Shown here: in pieces, positions 27,867 to 37,647 of the stretch | Layout: the number at the start of each line of letters is the position of its first letter | Numbering within the stretch: position 1 is the first letter of the stretch | NCBI GenBank assembly: GCA_016192455.1 | Contig: JACPUC010000011.1 | Coordinates: 159,711-223,710, forward strand | Reading direction: 5' to 3' | Origin: Candidatus Tectimicrobiota bacterium | Lineage (GTDB): Bacteria; JACPUC01 | Length of the DNA stretch: 64,000 nt | Made by a program: the position numbers and the translations under genes | The notes under the pieces: generated by a model | What the model saw: only the letters and a program-made list of their open reading frames with translations | Databases searched by the model: none | Told to the model about the DNA's origin: nothing

Positions 27867-29116
27867 CACCGTCCGCCGCGCTCCCGCCGCGCCAGCGTCA
27901 CTTGTAGGCAATCAGCCAGAGCCGCCGCCCAAGTCTGCGGGGTGTAATTCGCCACGATCCCGCGCGACATCTCCCCCATGCGCCGCAGGTCAACGCGCCC
28001 GGAGGAAACGCGCTCCATGTACCCCGCAAGCTCGTCGATGTCGTACGGATCGAACACGTAGCCGTTGAGCCCCGGCAGCACCAGGTCGCCGACCGCGCCG
28101 CAGCGGTCCGACGCCAGCACCGGCAGACCGCAGGCCATCGCTTCGTTGATGACCAGGCCCCACGGCTCGCTGGTGCTCGGCAGGACGAGGCAGTTTGCCA
28201 GCGCGTAGTACGCCGGCAGCGTGTCGAGCTGCTGGAATCCCGGCCAAACAACGGCGTGCAAGTGCAGAGCTTCGGCGCGGCGCTTGAGCTGCTCCTCTTC
28301 CGGCCCGCTCCCCACCATCACCAGACCCCACGCCGCGTCCCCAACCCGGTGCTGGTACTCGGCGTACGCATCGAGGAGGCGCGGCAGGTTCTTGACTGGC
28401 GTGAATCGCCCAACGTAGAGGAAATAACGCTCAGGCACGCCCACCTTAAGGCGCAGGCGGTCGCCCTCAGTACGGGCCTTTGCCGCAGCAACGGTAAAAC
28501 CATCATTGTCAACTACATCATATCCCTTCCACACTCTTGAGCGCGGGAAATGCAGTCGCTCAAGGTAGGCGGCGGCGCGCTCACCTCCCACGAACGCTGC
28601 ATCATAGGTCCGCCGTAGCCAGACGCTTTTAAACCACTCCTTCAAAATTAGACGCGGCTGGTCACGCCAATGAGAAGCGGACATGAGAACACAGACTCGT
28701 CCTTGCTCACGTGCCCAGCGCGCCGCGGCACGCATGGGGCGCAAGGCGTAGCCGGCGACCACGATGGCATCGGGGTTGAGCTTTGTGAGGGCTGCGAGGA
28801 CTTCACGGCTGAGATCGTGCTCGTTTAACTGTTCGTAAAGTTCTGGAGTGACCGTTACATATGATGTGGCAAGGCGCTCGGGGATCTGCCACGCACGTAC
28901 CGCTTCCTGATGGGACAACTCCACGCCAACCACTTCAAACGCTGCTATCTCTCTTAAGGCATGCAGTCGTGCCACATGGTAGGGTCCGATCTGTTTCCAG
29001 AGGACGGCGATCTTGGCCCGCGGCGCCTGCCCAGCACCCTTGGCCTCAGGTCGCGTGCCGTGGAACCGGCCCTGTTCCCGAGTGGGCAAGCGCATCTCTA
29101 CTGCGCGCCGAATCAT
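27866..29116 (-). CDS. Glycosyltransferase family 4
   Basis: GT-B enzyme of 416 residues. The N-terminal half is atypical, with KIAVLWKQIGPYHVARLHAL instead of a GG loop. The donor-binding half is standard: YFLYVGRFTPVKNLPRLLDA, GLVMVGSGPEEEQLKRRA, and LPSTSEPWGLVINEAMACGLPV. The start was placed at the ATG sharing bases with the polymerase stop (ATGA), which is shorter than the full open frame. It runs into the next glycosyltransferase with a TGATG overlap. Confidence 0.9.
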   Translation of the reverse strand: MIRRAVEMRLPTREQGRFHGTRPEAKGAGQAPRAKIAVLWKQIGPYHVARLHALREIAAFEVVGVELSHQEAVRAWQIPERLATSYVTVTPELYEQLNEHDLSREVLAALTKLNPDAIVVAGYALRPMRAAARWAREQGRVCVLMSASHWRDQPRLILKEWFKSVWLRRTYDAAFVGGERAAAYLERLHFPRSRVWKGYDVVDNDGFTVAAAKARTEGDRLRLKVGVPERYFLYVGRFTPVKNLPRLLDAYAEYQHRVGDAAWGLVMVGSGPEEEQLKRRAEALHLHAVVWPGFQQLDTLPAYYALANCLVLPSTSEPWGLVINEAMACGLPVLASDRCGAVGDLVLPGLNGYVFDPYDIDELAGYMERVSSGRVDLRRMGEMSRGIVANYTPQTWAAALADCLQVTLARRERGGR

Positions 29117-30477
29117 CGAGCCCTCCAGCCCAGATGCGGGGAAACCTGAACGATTCCGCCAGTCGGTGACATGACTGGGGTGCTTAGAACAGTGGTGATG
29201 CGACGTCGGCAACTTAACGCCAGGAGTGCCCCCGGAACGAGCGTGTAGAGGTAGGGAATGAGCAATGCGCCGAACCCCTGCGCGAAGAGGTGCAATCCCC
29301 AGGCATACCACAGGACATAGACAAGGATCGTCCCAGGCGTTCGTTGCTCCGTGGCCATGCGGAACAGCCGGCGCGAGTAATAGCCAAGCAGGAACCAGAG
29401 GAATACCGACGCCTGGCCAAACTCGCGATAGAAATCTGCCACCAATCCATAAGCTGCTCCACCCGCAATATTTAACCCTGTAACCTTGCTGAGATTCACC
29501 GACGCCAGAGACCAACCGTAAGGTTTATTGGGCCACAAGAGCCTTGGGATGAGGTGAATGGTGGTCATGTAAAGCCAATTCACCCCAAGGTTATACGTCT
29601 TCGTTTCGTCGATGGCGTCAATCATCCCGCTATGATAAACAAACTCGATGCCCGTTGTTTGTGCGCTCAGATGCGCCTCATTGATCTCTGAGGTGGCCAG
29701 GAGTGCTTCCCGAAGACTTACTTTCGAAAGATCGCCCCCAAGCCGCAATTCACTGCGATACCCAACTAGGAGAAGCACCGCGAGACCGACGGCTAACCCA
29801 GCGAGAAAGACCCGTCCCACACGCGGATGTATACCAGATGTAAGGTATGCAGTCATTCCAATCGTCACCGCCCATGGAAAGAGAATGCCCCGACTTCCCA
29901 TAAGGAAGCCATCGGCAAATATCAATCCGCCTAAGACTACAACCATAAACCAAGCAGTCCGCCCCAAGCGCGCTCGTTGACGAGCGATAATCATCATTAC
30001 CAAGGCGGGGAAAATGAGCTTCTTGCCCATGTAGACCCACGCCGTCTGCTGTTGCCATGCCCCTGCCGCTCCATGCACCGCGGAGTAGTAGGTGACTGCA
30101 CCACCAGACTGTCTCAAGAAGATTAAGAACAGCCCCATCCCAAGAAGTCCCAGCAGTAGACCGCGATGGTAAAGACGCCGGTAGTCCCATCTCATGTTTT
30201 TCGCGACGAGCCGGCCCTTACCGCCATAAAACCACCCCCAATGGAAGACGATATACATGACAAACGCGGTGAGAACGCCCTTGACGATTTGCGCCTCGCT
30301 CAGGAAGTAGTGAAGCTTGCCAGTGGCGAGCAGGTAGGCCGGCTGCCAAACGTAGAGGAACGCGAACGACCCCGCCGCCAACGTGGGCAGGCCCAAGGGG
30401 TGCATCTTCTTACGGGCGATCTGGATGAGCGTCCAAGCAACCGCCGCCGCCATCAGTGCAAGGGAGAGAAGGATCAT
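29113..30477 (-). CDS. Wzy-like polysaccharide polymerase
   Basis: A polytopic membrane protein of 454 residues with about a dozen hydrophobic segments and few sequence anchors, as expected for O-antigen/capsule polymerases. A long non-membrane loop with IHLIPRLLWPNKPYGWSLA and an adjacent YREFGQASVFLWFLLG segment recalls the periplasmic active loop and following helix of Wzy/O-Ag_polymerase proteins. Position inside a glycosyltransferase operon supports the call. It is coupled to the next gene by ATGA. Polymerisation of repeat units at the periplasmic face is inferred. Confidence 0.78.
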   Translation of the reverse strand: MILLSLALMAAAVAWTLIQIARKKMHPLGLPTLAAGSFAFLYVWQPAYLLATGKLHYFLSEAQIVKGVLTAFVMYIVFHWGWFYGGKGRLVAKNMRWDYRRLYHRGLLLGLLGMGLFLIFLRQSGGAVTYYSAVHGAAGAWQQQTAWVYMGKKLIFPALVMMIIARQRARLGRTAWFMVVVLGGLIFADGFLMGSRGILFPWAVTIGMTAYLTSGIHPRVGRVFLAGLAVGLAVLLLVGYRSELRLGGDLSKVSLREALLATSEINEAHLSAQTTGIEFVYHSGMIDAIDETKTYNLGVNWLYMTTIHLIPRLLWPNKPYGWSLASVNLSKVTGLNIAGGAAYGLVADFYREFGQASVFLWFLLGYYSRRLFRMATEQRTPGTILVYVLWYAWGLHLFAQGFGALLIPYLYTLVPGALLALSCRRRITTVLSTPVMSPTGGIVQVSPHLGWRAR

Positions 30478-30484
30478 GATGGTA

Positions 30485-31714
30485 TCAGGAACTCAGCGCC
30501 GCCAACAGGCGCTCGCCATACCGCTCCACCGTGAACTCCAGCGCGCGCTGTCGCGCCTGATCCGACATCCAGCGTCTGAGCTCAGGTTGAGCCGCAAGCT
30601 GCTCGATGCGGCTGACGAGGGCATCGACATCGCGGATCGGCACGATGAAGCCGTCAACGCCATCTCGGACCACGGAGCCGGCGTTGGGCGTAGTGATCAC
30701 CGGCAGCCCCGCGGCCAGGGCCTCATAGCAGACCGTCGCCGACCCCTCGCAGAGTGAGGGAAAGACGAAGACATCGGCCCAGCCGAGTTCTTCCGCCACT
30801 TGGGAACGTGGCACTGGACCGACGACGTTGCCCCAGTGTCGCAACGATTGCAGACCAAAGGGCGTCAGCCGCACTGGACCCACAACCCGGAACTCATAGT
30901 TCTCCTTCCCAAGCTTTGCCGCAGCCCTCCCAAGGTACTGCACCCCCTTGCGCAAACCCACCGTTCCGATGAAGAGAACCCTAAGGCGCTTTTCTTCCAG
31001 AACTGAACGCGGCCTAAAAAGGGGAAGCTCCACTCCGTACGGCACCACGCGGCATCGTTCCCGTGGCCCATTCACCTGCCCGATGGCATCGCGCACGAAC
31101 TCCGAGCCGCAGAGGATGAGGTCCGCTTCCCGCCACTCAGCCTCTTCACGTTCAGCCAGCGCCCACGCATAGGGATCGTTCCCCTCTTCTTCCCAGCCCG
31201 GCCAGCATTCCGCCTCCTGCCGCATGATCGCCGCTTCAACGGACCTCGGGGCGATGGTCTGCTCGATGACCGTGAAGAGACCGCGCGCTCGCGCATGGCG
31301 AAGCAGCTCGAGCCCAGCGCTGTTGAAGGCATACACTGCATTGGCGTTCCCAAGACCGCGACTGAGAATCTCCTTACAAAACAACGTACTCGCCCAAAGG
31401 TTGACAGCCGCCCTGGCCGTATGGTTTCGCGCTGTAGCGAGGCGCAACCCATAGGCAAAGCCAAGACAGGGAAATGCGGTGACCTTAGACTCCGGCACGC
31501 CCTCGACCCGTCGCGCGAGAAGACGCTTGACACGCACTGGCTGGACGCGTCGCGGCAGAGTCCGCTCTACTACCGCCACCAACCGCTTGCTTACCCAAAG
31601 GTCGGTATAGAACCGCTCCAGCCACCCCGCCGCAGCGAAAATGCGCGGCACGGCGTAGTGCATGCGCGCGCCGAGCTGGGCCACGAGGAACGCGCGCTGC
31701 TGGTGCTCACTCAT
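30485..31714 (-). CDS. Glycosyltransferase family 4
   Basis: A 409-residue GT-B enzyme. The C-terminal half shows LRVLFIGTVGLRKGVQYLGRA, YEFRVVGPVRLTP, WADVFVFPSLCEGSATVCYE and AAGLPVITTPNAGSVVRDG with the Glu pair. The N-terminal half (FLVAQLGARMHYAVPRIF) resembles glycosyltransferases whose first strand is followed by an H-Y-A-V-P motif. The start overlaps the upstream stop by 8 bases. Confidence 0.9.
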   Translation of the reverse strand: MSEHQQRAFLVAQLGARMHYAVPRIFAAAGWLERFYTDLWVSKRLVAVVERTLPRRVQPVRVKRLLARRVEGVPESKVTAFPCLGFAYGLRLATARNHTARAAVNLWASTLFCKEILSRGLGNANAVYAFNSAGLELLRHARARGLFTVIEQTIAPRSVEAAIMRQEAECWPGWEEEGNDPYAWALAEREEAEWREADLILCGSEFVRDAIGQVNGPRERCRVVPYGVELPLFRPRSVLEEKRLRVLFIGTVGLRKGVQYLGRAAAKLGKENYEFRVVGPVRLTPFGLQSLRHWGNVVGPVPRSQVAEELGWADVFVFPSLCEGSATVCYEALAAGLPVITTPNAGSVVRDGVDGFIVPIRDVDALVSRIEQLAAQPELRRWMSDQARQRALEFTVERYGERLLAALSS

Positions 31715-32915
31715 GTCCTGGCTCCAGGAGCGAACCGAAAAGAGCTTCGTACTGCTGCCCGACGATTTCTAAGTTGAATCGCACTGAGAAGCTTTCCTGA
31801 ATGCTCTGCGCAGCAATGCGCTTGGCGTGGAGACCGTCGATCACGGCCAGAAGCGCGCGGGCAAATGCCTCGGCATCATGCAGAGGTGCGATGCTTCCGG
31901 TCGTGGGCTCCTCGATGAGGTCCGGCAGTGCGCCAACGGGCGTGGCGACGAGTGGTCGGCCGCGCGCCAAGATCTCCATCCCCGCCAGGCACTGTCCCTC
32001 AGTCCAGGAAGTGAAGGCGAAGAGGTGGCAGCTATCAATGACGGCTCCCACTTCGCTCCGTGGAATTTCACCGTGGAACGAGACAGAAGCCTCCAGGTCC
32101 AGGCGGCGTACGAGACCCTCAAGGGAAAGACGCTCCGGGCCGTCGCCGAAAAGGTGAAGCGTGACGCCAACCAGGGGCGGTTCCGGCTTGCTGCGTAGGA
32201 CGTGAAACGATTTGATGAGGTACGGAAGGTTCTTCTGCGCCGCCAGGCGTCCGAGGTAGCCGATGCGCACGCTGCTTTCCAGCGGCGGCAAGTCGATCAC
32301 CGGAGTGCGTGGCGGCGGCAGATAAGGTATGCGGGTGATCGCGGCGGCGTCCGCGCCGAGCGCCTCGAGGTCGCCGCGGAACGTTTCCGCCTGCACGACC
32401 ATCGCGTCGAACGTCGCCAGCGTTTCCCGAACCGCCGCCTGCTCGCCTGCGGAGAGGGGCGGGGGCCAAAGCTCCGCCGGGCGGTAAGGCGTGATGAAGA
32501 GGAAAGGCGGAGAGCTTTCGCCCTCGCGCGGCGCCGCCAGCTCCCGGTGGATGCGCGGGCTAAACGGTTTCGTGAAGATGACCAAGCCGGCGCGCTCGAC
32601 CTCCGATCTGCCCCAGCGCAGCAGCCGCCGATCGGGCCAGCGCCAGCGGCAACCCCAGCGCCACGGGGAGCGCGCCACTTCCACCCCGCGCCGCTCCAGG
32701 TCCGCCAAAAGCGGCGAGCGTGGGCCCCAGCAGACCAGCCGGAGGGGCCAGCCGCGTTCGTGCAGGTAGAGGATGAGGCCGTGGAGGAAGACCTCGATGC
32801 CGCCGAGGGGGGCGAAGCCCCCGGCATAGAAAAGCACCGGCGGCTGCCTTGAAGGGCATCTCAACGAGTGCTGCCCGGTGCGTTGCCGTGACACCACGAA
32901 CGAGCGCTCACCCAT
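31707..32915 (-). CDS. Glycosyltransferase family 4
   Basis: GT-B enzyme of 402 residues. The acceptor loop is PVLFYAGGFAPLGGIEVFL. Donor motifs are VRIGYLGRLAAQKNLPYLI, LHLFGDGPERLSLEGL, FAFTSWTEGQCLAGMEILARG, where the usual first Glu of the E-x7-E motif lies in WTEG. Start chosen at the ATG overlapping the preceding stop (ATGGGTGA) rather than seven codons upstream. A W-rich stretch near residues 65-78 (SPWRWGCRWRWPD) is unusual. Confidence 0.9.
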   Translation of the reverse strand: MGERSFVVSRQRTGQHSLRCPSRQPPVLFYAGGFAPLGGIEVFLHGLILYLHERGWPLRLVCWGPRSPLLADLERRGVEVARSPWRWGCRWRWPDRRLLRWGRSEVERAGLVIFTKPFSPRIHRELAAPREGESSPPFLFITPYRPAELWPPPLSAGEQAAVRETLATFDAMVVQAETFRGDLEALGADAAAITRIPYLPPPRTPVIDLPPLESSVRIGYLGRLAAQKNLPYLIKSFHVLRSKPEPPLVGVTLHLFGDGPERLSLEGLVRRLDLEASVSFHGEIPRSEVGAVIDSCHLFAFTSWTEGQCLAGMEILARGRPLVATPVGALPDLIEEPTTGSIAPLHDAEAFARALLAVIDGLHAKRIAAQSIQESFSVRFNLEIVGQQYEALFGSLLEPGHE

Positions 32916-33852
32916 TCCGGTCAAGGAGGGAGGCAACGGCAGGGATGCCTTCGATGTAGAAGAGTTCGCGGACGGGTGCGACGTAGTGCTTCATCACCCG
33001 CCCCTCGAGGCCGAAGCCCTGGGCAACTTCATACTCGGGTCCAAGCAGTTCGATACCACATGATGCACTTAGCAATGCGTATATCGTTTGCTCTGGCCAA
33101 GGTGTATTCTGTAGAAGTAAAGGAAGTCGCTCTAGTATTCCTTCTATGACGGACAATTCGATGGAACTTCTCCTCACGAGAGCAAATCCAACATTGATAT
33201 TCTCCCGAATTGGCTTTCCAGCCAATTGTTCTAAGGCATCCTGTGATAAAAAATAAGCATGTTGATAGTCTCTAGTAAAGACGTTTTGCGTACCATTCCT
33301 AACTATATCGGCTAATTTTGTGCGTGCTTTGCTAGGATCAAAAAATAATACATCAGAATCAAGCATTATGTAATTATTTGTGGATGAGAAATAGAAGAAA
33401 TCAAAAAGTTTCAATGCATAAGTATTGTTGCGACGAAAGTTCAAACAATGCGGATAACTCGCTAATACCTTCTCTAACTCATAATCTGCCCTGGACCTTG
33501 AAATGATCCGGCATCCTGGAAAGAGCCGCTTGAAGATGGAATAATCGCTTTGGCTCATCGTGCCATCGTCGTGTATACAAATCGGTTCACCCTCTCCCCT
33601 CCGACTACTATACCAAGAGGTCAAAGCCCAGAGAGCCAGAAGAACATCACGGTGGCATGTCAACATATGGAGTTCAAATTGCCCATCCCTGCCAACCGGC
33701 ATTGGCCCATACTGGTGCACACGACGAAGGGTAGCGAAGCGCGGTTTCCAGTAACGCACACCATAATGTCTGCTGGTGCGCACGAAGCGACTCATTGTGG
33801 TAAGGGGTCTTCGCACACGCGGCGGCAGTTTGCATTTTAAAGTTGTGATCAT
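32908..33852 (-). CDS. Predicted GT-A-fold glycosyltransferase
   Basis: The 314-residue protein lacks close identity to the common families but has a GT-A-like layout. ELHMLTCHRDVLLALWALTS opens the Rossmann-like half, ICIHDDGTMSQSDYSIF follows, and NYIMLDSDVLFFDP supplies a D-x-D metal motif as in GT8-like enzymes. A C-terminal NVGFALVRR strand completes the pattern. AT-rich compared with both neighbours, indicating a different origin, yet its start and stop overlap the adjoining frames. Confidence 0.65.
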   Translation of the reverse strand: MITTLKCKLPPRVRRPLTTMSRFVRTSRHYGVRYWKPRFATLRRVHQYGPMPVGRDGQFELHMLTCHRDVLLALWALTSWYSSRRGEGEPICIHDDGTMSQSDYSIFKRLFPGCRIISRSRADYELEKVLASYPHCLNFRRNNTYALKLFDFFYFSSTNNYIMLDSDVLFFDPSKARTKLADIVRNGTQNVFTRDYQHAYFLSQDALEQLAGKPIRENINVGFALVRRSSIELSVIEGILERLPLLLQNTPWPEQTIYALLSASCGIELLGPEYEVAQGFGLEGRVMKHYVAPVRELFYIEGIPAVASLLDRNG

Positions 33853-33969
33853 TTCTGCTCAATCGGATGTTTGGGGTAGAGTCTCCATCGTAAGCCCTTC
33901 CTCCGCAGCACCACGGTGGGCCCCGTCGGATTCACACGCTGCACGATCGGCAAAGGATCACGATTACGG

Positions 33970-35187
33970 TTAGAGGTTCCAGCCCCACCGAGCTGTTCGT
34001 GCGCGGAGCCACTCCTTCCACACCGGTGGGATGTGTCGCCGCCAGGTTGGTTGGAAGGTCCGGGGGATTCTGAAGCGCGCAAGGGGGACGGGCGCCGCGC
34101 GTTGGCTTGGCCGCTGCTGCATCGCCGCCAGCACATTTGCGTAGCCTTCGCCCATCGCAGCAACGCTGAAGTGCGTGGCAATACGCTCCGCAGCATTTCG
34201 GCCAAGCCGAGCTAGCAGCTCGGGATGGGATGCGAGCTGCTGCACCTTAGCGGCAAAGTCCGCCGCGTTACCGGGATCCGCTAGCAGCCCGGAATCCCCA
34301 TCCTCGATCAGCATATCGGTGACGCCGCGAAGGCGTGATGCAACGACGGCGCAGCCGTGGGCCATCGCCTCCGCCAAGCTGTAGCCAAACGCCTCGAAGA
34401 GCGAAGGGAAGAGAAAGACGTCCGTTGAGGCAAGAAACGTCGAGACCTTGCGGGGGGACAACTGGCCGAGCAGGGCAAAATGCGACTCCATGCCAGCATG
34501 GCAGACCTTTTGCCTCAGCTCTGTTACGTAGCTTCCTGTTCCAGCCACACGCCAGCGGAACCGCACCTCGGCTTCGACTAGGAGCTGCGCAATGGGCACA
34601 ATGAGGTCAGCCCCTTTCTTCCCTCGCGAGACACGGCCCAGGTAGCCGAGCTCGAGAACATCAGGTGAAGCGGGACGGGGTGCAGGACGTTCCTCTGGGC
34701 ACGTTACGCCGTGTGCAATGAAGGCGACTTGAGTTCGCTGCGGCACCAGGCGGCGCAGCCCCTCGTGCTGCACCGGGTTGACGCACACGTACTGATCTAC
34801 GTGGTGGTGATGTGCGGTCGCGATACGCAGCGCTCTCCGCGGGTTATCGTGCACCGAGACCAGCGTGCGAATCCCCGCAGGGATGTGCGGCAGGGCAAGG
34901 GTACCAATGTCCCCCATGCCACCCGCATGGTACACATCGACCCGATGCTCTTGAAGCCAGGCGCATAAGCTGTCTATCGCATCAGGTATCGAGTCCGTCG
35001 TCGGCGCAAGGAGGTAACAGCCCGCATCGGCAAGGCCGTGGTCGTAGCCCCGCGCCGCCTCGGCTCCCGCGGCCACCGCCAGCACCTCCCAGCCCTGCCG
35101 CGCGAGGCCCGCCTTCAAGGCATGGTAGTATGTAATGCCTCCCCCAGCCCCGGGGGTCATCGAGCAGTGGAACGCCATGCGTGGCAT
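33970..35187 (-). CDS. Glycosyltransferase family 4
   Basis: A 405-residue GT-B enzyme. Its N-terminus MAFHCSMTPGAGGGITYYHA has the Gly loop, the donor half has LELGYLGRVSRGKKGADLI, SHFALLGQLSPRKVSTFL, and LFPSLFEAFGYSLAEAMAHG with the Glu pair. The ATG is 4 bases after the GT2 stop. The end may be altered: downstream of the stop another frame stays open until it overlaps the next gene as ATGA. Confidence 0.9.
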   Translation of the reverse strand: MPRMAFHCSMTPGAGGGITYYHALKAGLARQGWEVLAVAAGAEAARGYDHGLADAGCYLLAPTTDSIPDAIDSLCAWLQEHRVDVYHAGGMGDIGTLALPHIPAGIRTLVSVHDNPRRALRIATAHHHHVDQYVCVNPVQHEGLRRLVPQRTQVAFIAHGVTCPEERPAPRPASPDVLELGYLGRVSRGKKGADLIVPIAQLLVEAEVRFRWRVAGTGSYVTELRQKVCHAGMESHFALLGQLSPRKVSTFLASTDVFLFPSLFEAFGYSLAEAMAHGCAVVASRLRGVTDMLIEDGDSGLLADPGNAADFAAKVQQLASHPELLARLGRNAAERIATHFSVAAMGEGYANVLAAMQQRPSQRAAPVPLARFRIPRTFQPTWRRHIPPVWKEWLRARTARWGWNL

Positions 35188-35191
35188 GCCC

Positions 35192-36313
35192 TCAGGCCTT
35201 CCCGGCACGCAGTAGGAGGTAACGCTCCTCGTCAGGAATCGATGCGAGCCTCGCCTCGGACGACTGCCGACTCACAGCCCTGAGCGTAGCATGAACGCTG
35301 CGCATTAGCCGCAGCATACGCGCCGGCAAGAAGCTCTTCGCGAAAAGGAGACAAAGGCGCGGCGAGAGCACCTTCCAGTGTAACCGCAGTGCCCGCAGCA
35401 AATAGGCGCGTGATCTGCTTCGCCACAGGATACCATTGTCGAAGATCTGTGCCGCAAGGAGGTAGGCTCTCCCGAGGCTCTCTCTCTGCACCCGGGACAT
35501 GCTCTCTGGAATATCTGACTGCTTAAAGTAGGACTCCAATATCTGTACAATCTCTATTGCCTTCCTAGCGTGCAGAGTCCTTGTCTTAGTTAGATCGTGT
35601 GAACGGTGACAGGAAAGCACCCTTGGAACAAATCCAAGTCCCCCGTCCCGTACCGCTAACCGTATCCAGTATTCGCTATCGAGGGCTACATGAAGTGTCT
35701 CATCTAACAGACCTGCATGTTTCAATACCTCACGTTGCATGAGCACCCCGGGCTGCCAGATAGGAGGAACGGCCGAAAGACGTAAGCTGGTGAGCCTGAA
35801 CGGTCTGGCGCGGTAATTACGTAAGAGATGGGAGCGAACGTTGATGCAGCAGGAATTGCCGTACACCAAGAGCTTCATAGGATGTGTATGGAGATACGCC
35901 ACCGCATCATGTATACTGCACGGAGTCAGCAAATCGTCGGAATTCAACCAACCAATCATTGTGCCGCTACTCAAGCGCCAGCCTTTGTTGATCGCATATG
36001 CCTGTCCCTTGTCCGGCTCGGAGACCCAGTGGGCGAGATGTTTCTCGTATTTCTTGATAATTTCCACTGACTCGTCCGTGCTGCCACCGTCGATGATGAG
36101 GTACTCGAGGTTGGGGTAGCCTTGGAGGAGGACGGAGCGGATGGTCTCCTCGATGAAGCGGCCCTGGTTGAGCGAGGGGGTGACGATGCTGACGCGCGGC
36201 CAGGGGGAGCCGTCCGGCATGGCGTCCGGCAACTGGGGGCTCTCCTCCGTCCACGGCCAGCCGGCGCGGCCTGGGGGCGGAGGGGGAAGTTCACTTAGGG
36301 TTGGGCAGCGCAT
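35192..36313 (-). CDS. Glycosyltransferase family 2
   Basis: Inverting GT-A enzyme, 373 residues. After a Pro-rich start, PRVSIVTPSLNQGRFIEETI opens the domain, EYLIIDGGSTDESVEII gives the nucleotide-binding Asp, and GTMIGWLNSDDLLTP the D-x-D-like motif. HVALDSEYWIRLAVRDGGL and CHRSHDLTKT match enzymes of the WcaA/WfgS-like group. The remainder is helical and basic, suggesting membrane association. Start set at the first ATG after the GT9 stop. Confidence 0.92.
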   Translation of the reverse strand: MRCPTLSELPPPPPGRAGWPWTEESPQLPDAMPDGSPWPRVSIVTPSLNQGRFIEETIRSVLLQGYPNLEYLIIDGGSTDESVEIIKKYEKHLAHWVSEPDKGQAYAINKGWRLSSGTMIGWLNSDDLLTPCSIHDAVAYLHTHPMKLLVYGNSCCINVRSHLLRNYRARPFRLTSLRLSAVPPIWQPGVLMQREVLKHAGLLDETLHVALDSEYWIRLAVRDGGLGFVPRVLSCHRSHDLTKTRTLHARKAIEIVQILESYFKQSDIPESMSRVQRESLGRAYLLAAQIFDNGILWRSRSRAYLLRALRLHWKVLSPRLCLLFAKSFLPARMLRLMRSVHATLRAVSRQSSEARLASIPDEERYLLLRAGKA

Positions 36314-36333
36314 GCGATGGCTTTCTGTGATTG

Positions 36334-37647
36334 TTACCGTTGATCTGGGGCGCTCTGGACATCTGCTGGGCACGCACCAACCTCCGCGCAGGATGTGTGT
36401 TTGTTTTCGAGGAGTTGGGAAACCGCGGCCCTCACCTGCTCGACCGTGATGGCAAGAATGCAATGGGCCTTGGCAGCCGTGCACGCATCAATACACGGCA
36501 TGCGCGCCGCCTCTGGCTGAAGCACAATATGAGGTACTCCCCAAGGGCCGAAGCGCAAGGGGGAATTGGGGTGTTCAGACGCACCGTCCTTCGGGTGCCC
36601 CGATATTTCAACCACAGGAACACCTGCCGCCGCCGCCAAATGCATCGGGCCTGAGTCGTTGCCCACGTAGACGTGACAGCGTTTCAGCAGGGCGGCTGTT
36701 TGACGCAGCGTTGCCTTGCCCACTGCGTTGATGACTTTAGCGCCGAGTTGCTTCTGGAGCTCCTGGCCCAGCGGTTCCTCCCCAGATCCCCCGACGACGA
36801 TGATACGGGCGTCATATTCCTTGCCGAGCCGGTGGCTAAGCTCGACGAAGCCGGAGAGTGGCCATATCCGCTTCGGAGAACGCGACCCAGGACCGAAGCC
36901 GATCAGCAAGTCATCAGTCCTCACACCGTGGGTTCGCAGCGCCCGTTCAGCGAATGCCTCATCTTCACAGCCCAACCACAATTCGAGATGGTCCTTTTGA
37001 ACCTTGCCGCCCAGGAAGCGAATTACCTCCAGGTTATGCTCCACTGAATGCTTGAGGGTACGGTCAGTCAAAGGATGAGTAAGCAGGCGGTCATACCCAC
37101 GGTTAACCTGACGCTTGTGGTCGCTTACGTTTTCCGAGTAGCCTACCCGCAAGTCCGCTCCGCTCACGTAGGCAAGAAACACGGCATGATAGTAATCAGC
37201 ATCCCAACGCGGAACGATCGCCATATCGAAACGGCGACGCCAGAGGTGCCTATATGAAAGCCAGAGGGCGCGCCAACGGCGCTGCAAAGGAGCTGCATAT
37301 CGGGCAACTCTCCAATCGTAGGTGAGCACCTCGTTCACATAGGGGAAGAGTTCCACCAGGTTGTACACGTCAGGCTTCACCACCAGGGTGATCCAGGAAT
37401 CGGGCGCATTCCGCCGTAGCTCGCGCAAGAACGCCGAAGTCAGCACTACATCGCCGATCTCGTCCAGTCGCACAACAAGGAGACTCGGGGCGACGGCCAA
37501 GCTCGTCCCTTTGCCACCGTGCCGATCTTTAAAACATCTAACCACTGCCTCACCCAAAAAGAAGGCAACACGCGGGGATTCAAGAAACGCTGACACTTGC
37601 CGGATACAGCTACGAGCAAGGGCCCTTGTTCTTTTCGTAATACTCAT
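36334..37647 (-). CDS. Glycosyltransferase family 9 (heptosyltransferase-like)
   Basis: A 437-residue GT-B enzyme of the ADP-heptose:LPS heptosyltransferase superfamily. LLVVRLDEIGDVVLTSAFLREL is the N-terminal signature, LIGFGPGSRSPKRIWP the donor loop, ARIIVVGGSGEEPLGQEL and CHVYVGNDSGPMHLAAAAGVPVVEI the conserved C-terminal motif. Family members add heptose or other sugars to lipid-linked or LPS acceptors. Start overlaps the upstream stop as ATGA. Confidence 0.93.
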   Translation of the reverse strand: MSITKRTRALARSCIRQVSAFLESPRVAFFLGEAVVRCFKDRHGGKGTSLAVAPSLLVVRLDEIGDVVLTSAFLRELRRNAPDSWITLVVKPDVYNLVELFPYVNEVLTYDWRVARYAAPLQRRWRALWLSYRHLWRRRFDMAIVPRWDADYYHAVFLAYVSGADLRVGYSENVSDHKRQVNRGYDRLLTHPLTDRTLKHSVEHNLEVIRFLGGKVQKDHLELWLGCEDEAFAERALRTHGVRTDDLLIGFGPGSRSPKRIWPLSGFVELSHRLGKEYDARIIVVGGSGEEPLGQELQKQLGAKVINAVGKATLRQTAALLKRCHVYVGNDSGPMHLAAAAGVPVVEISGHPKDGASEHPNSPLRFGPWGVPHIVLQPEAARMPCIDACTAAKAHCILAITVEQVRAAVSQLLENKHTSCAEVGACPADVQSAPDQR

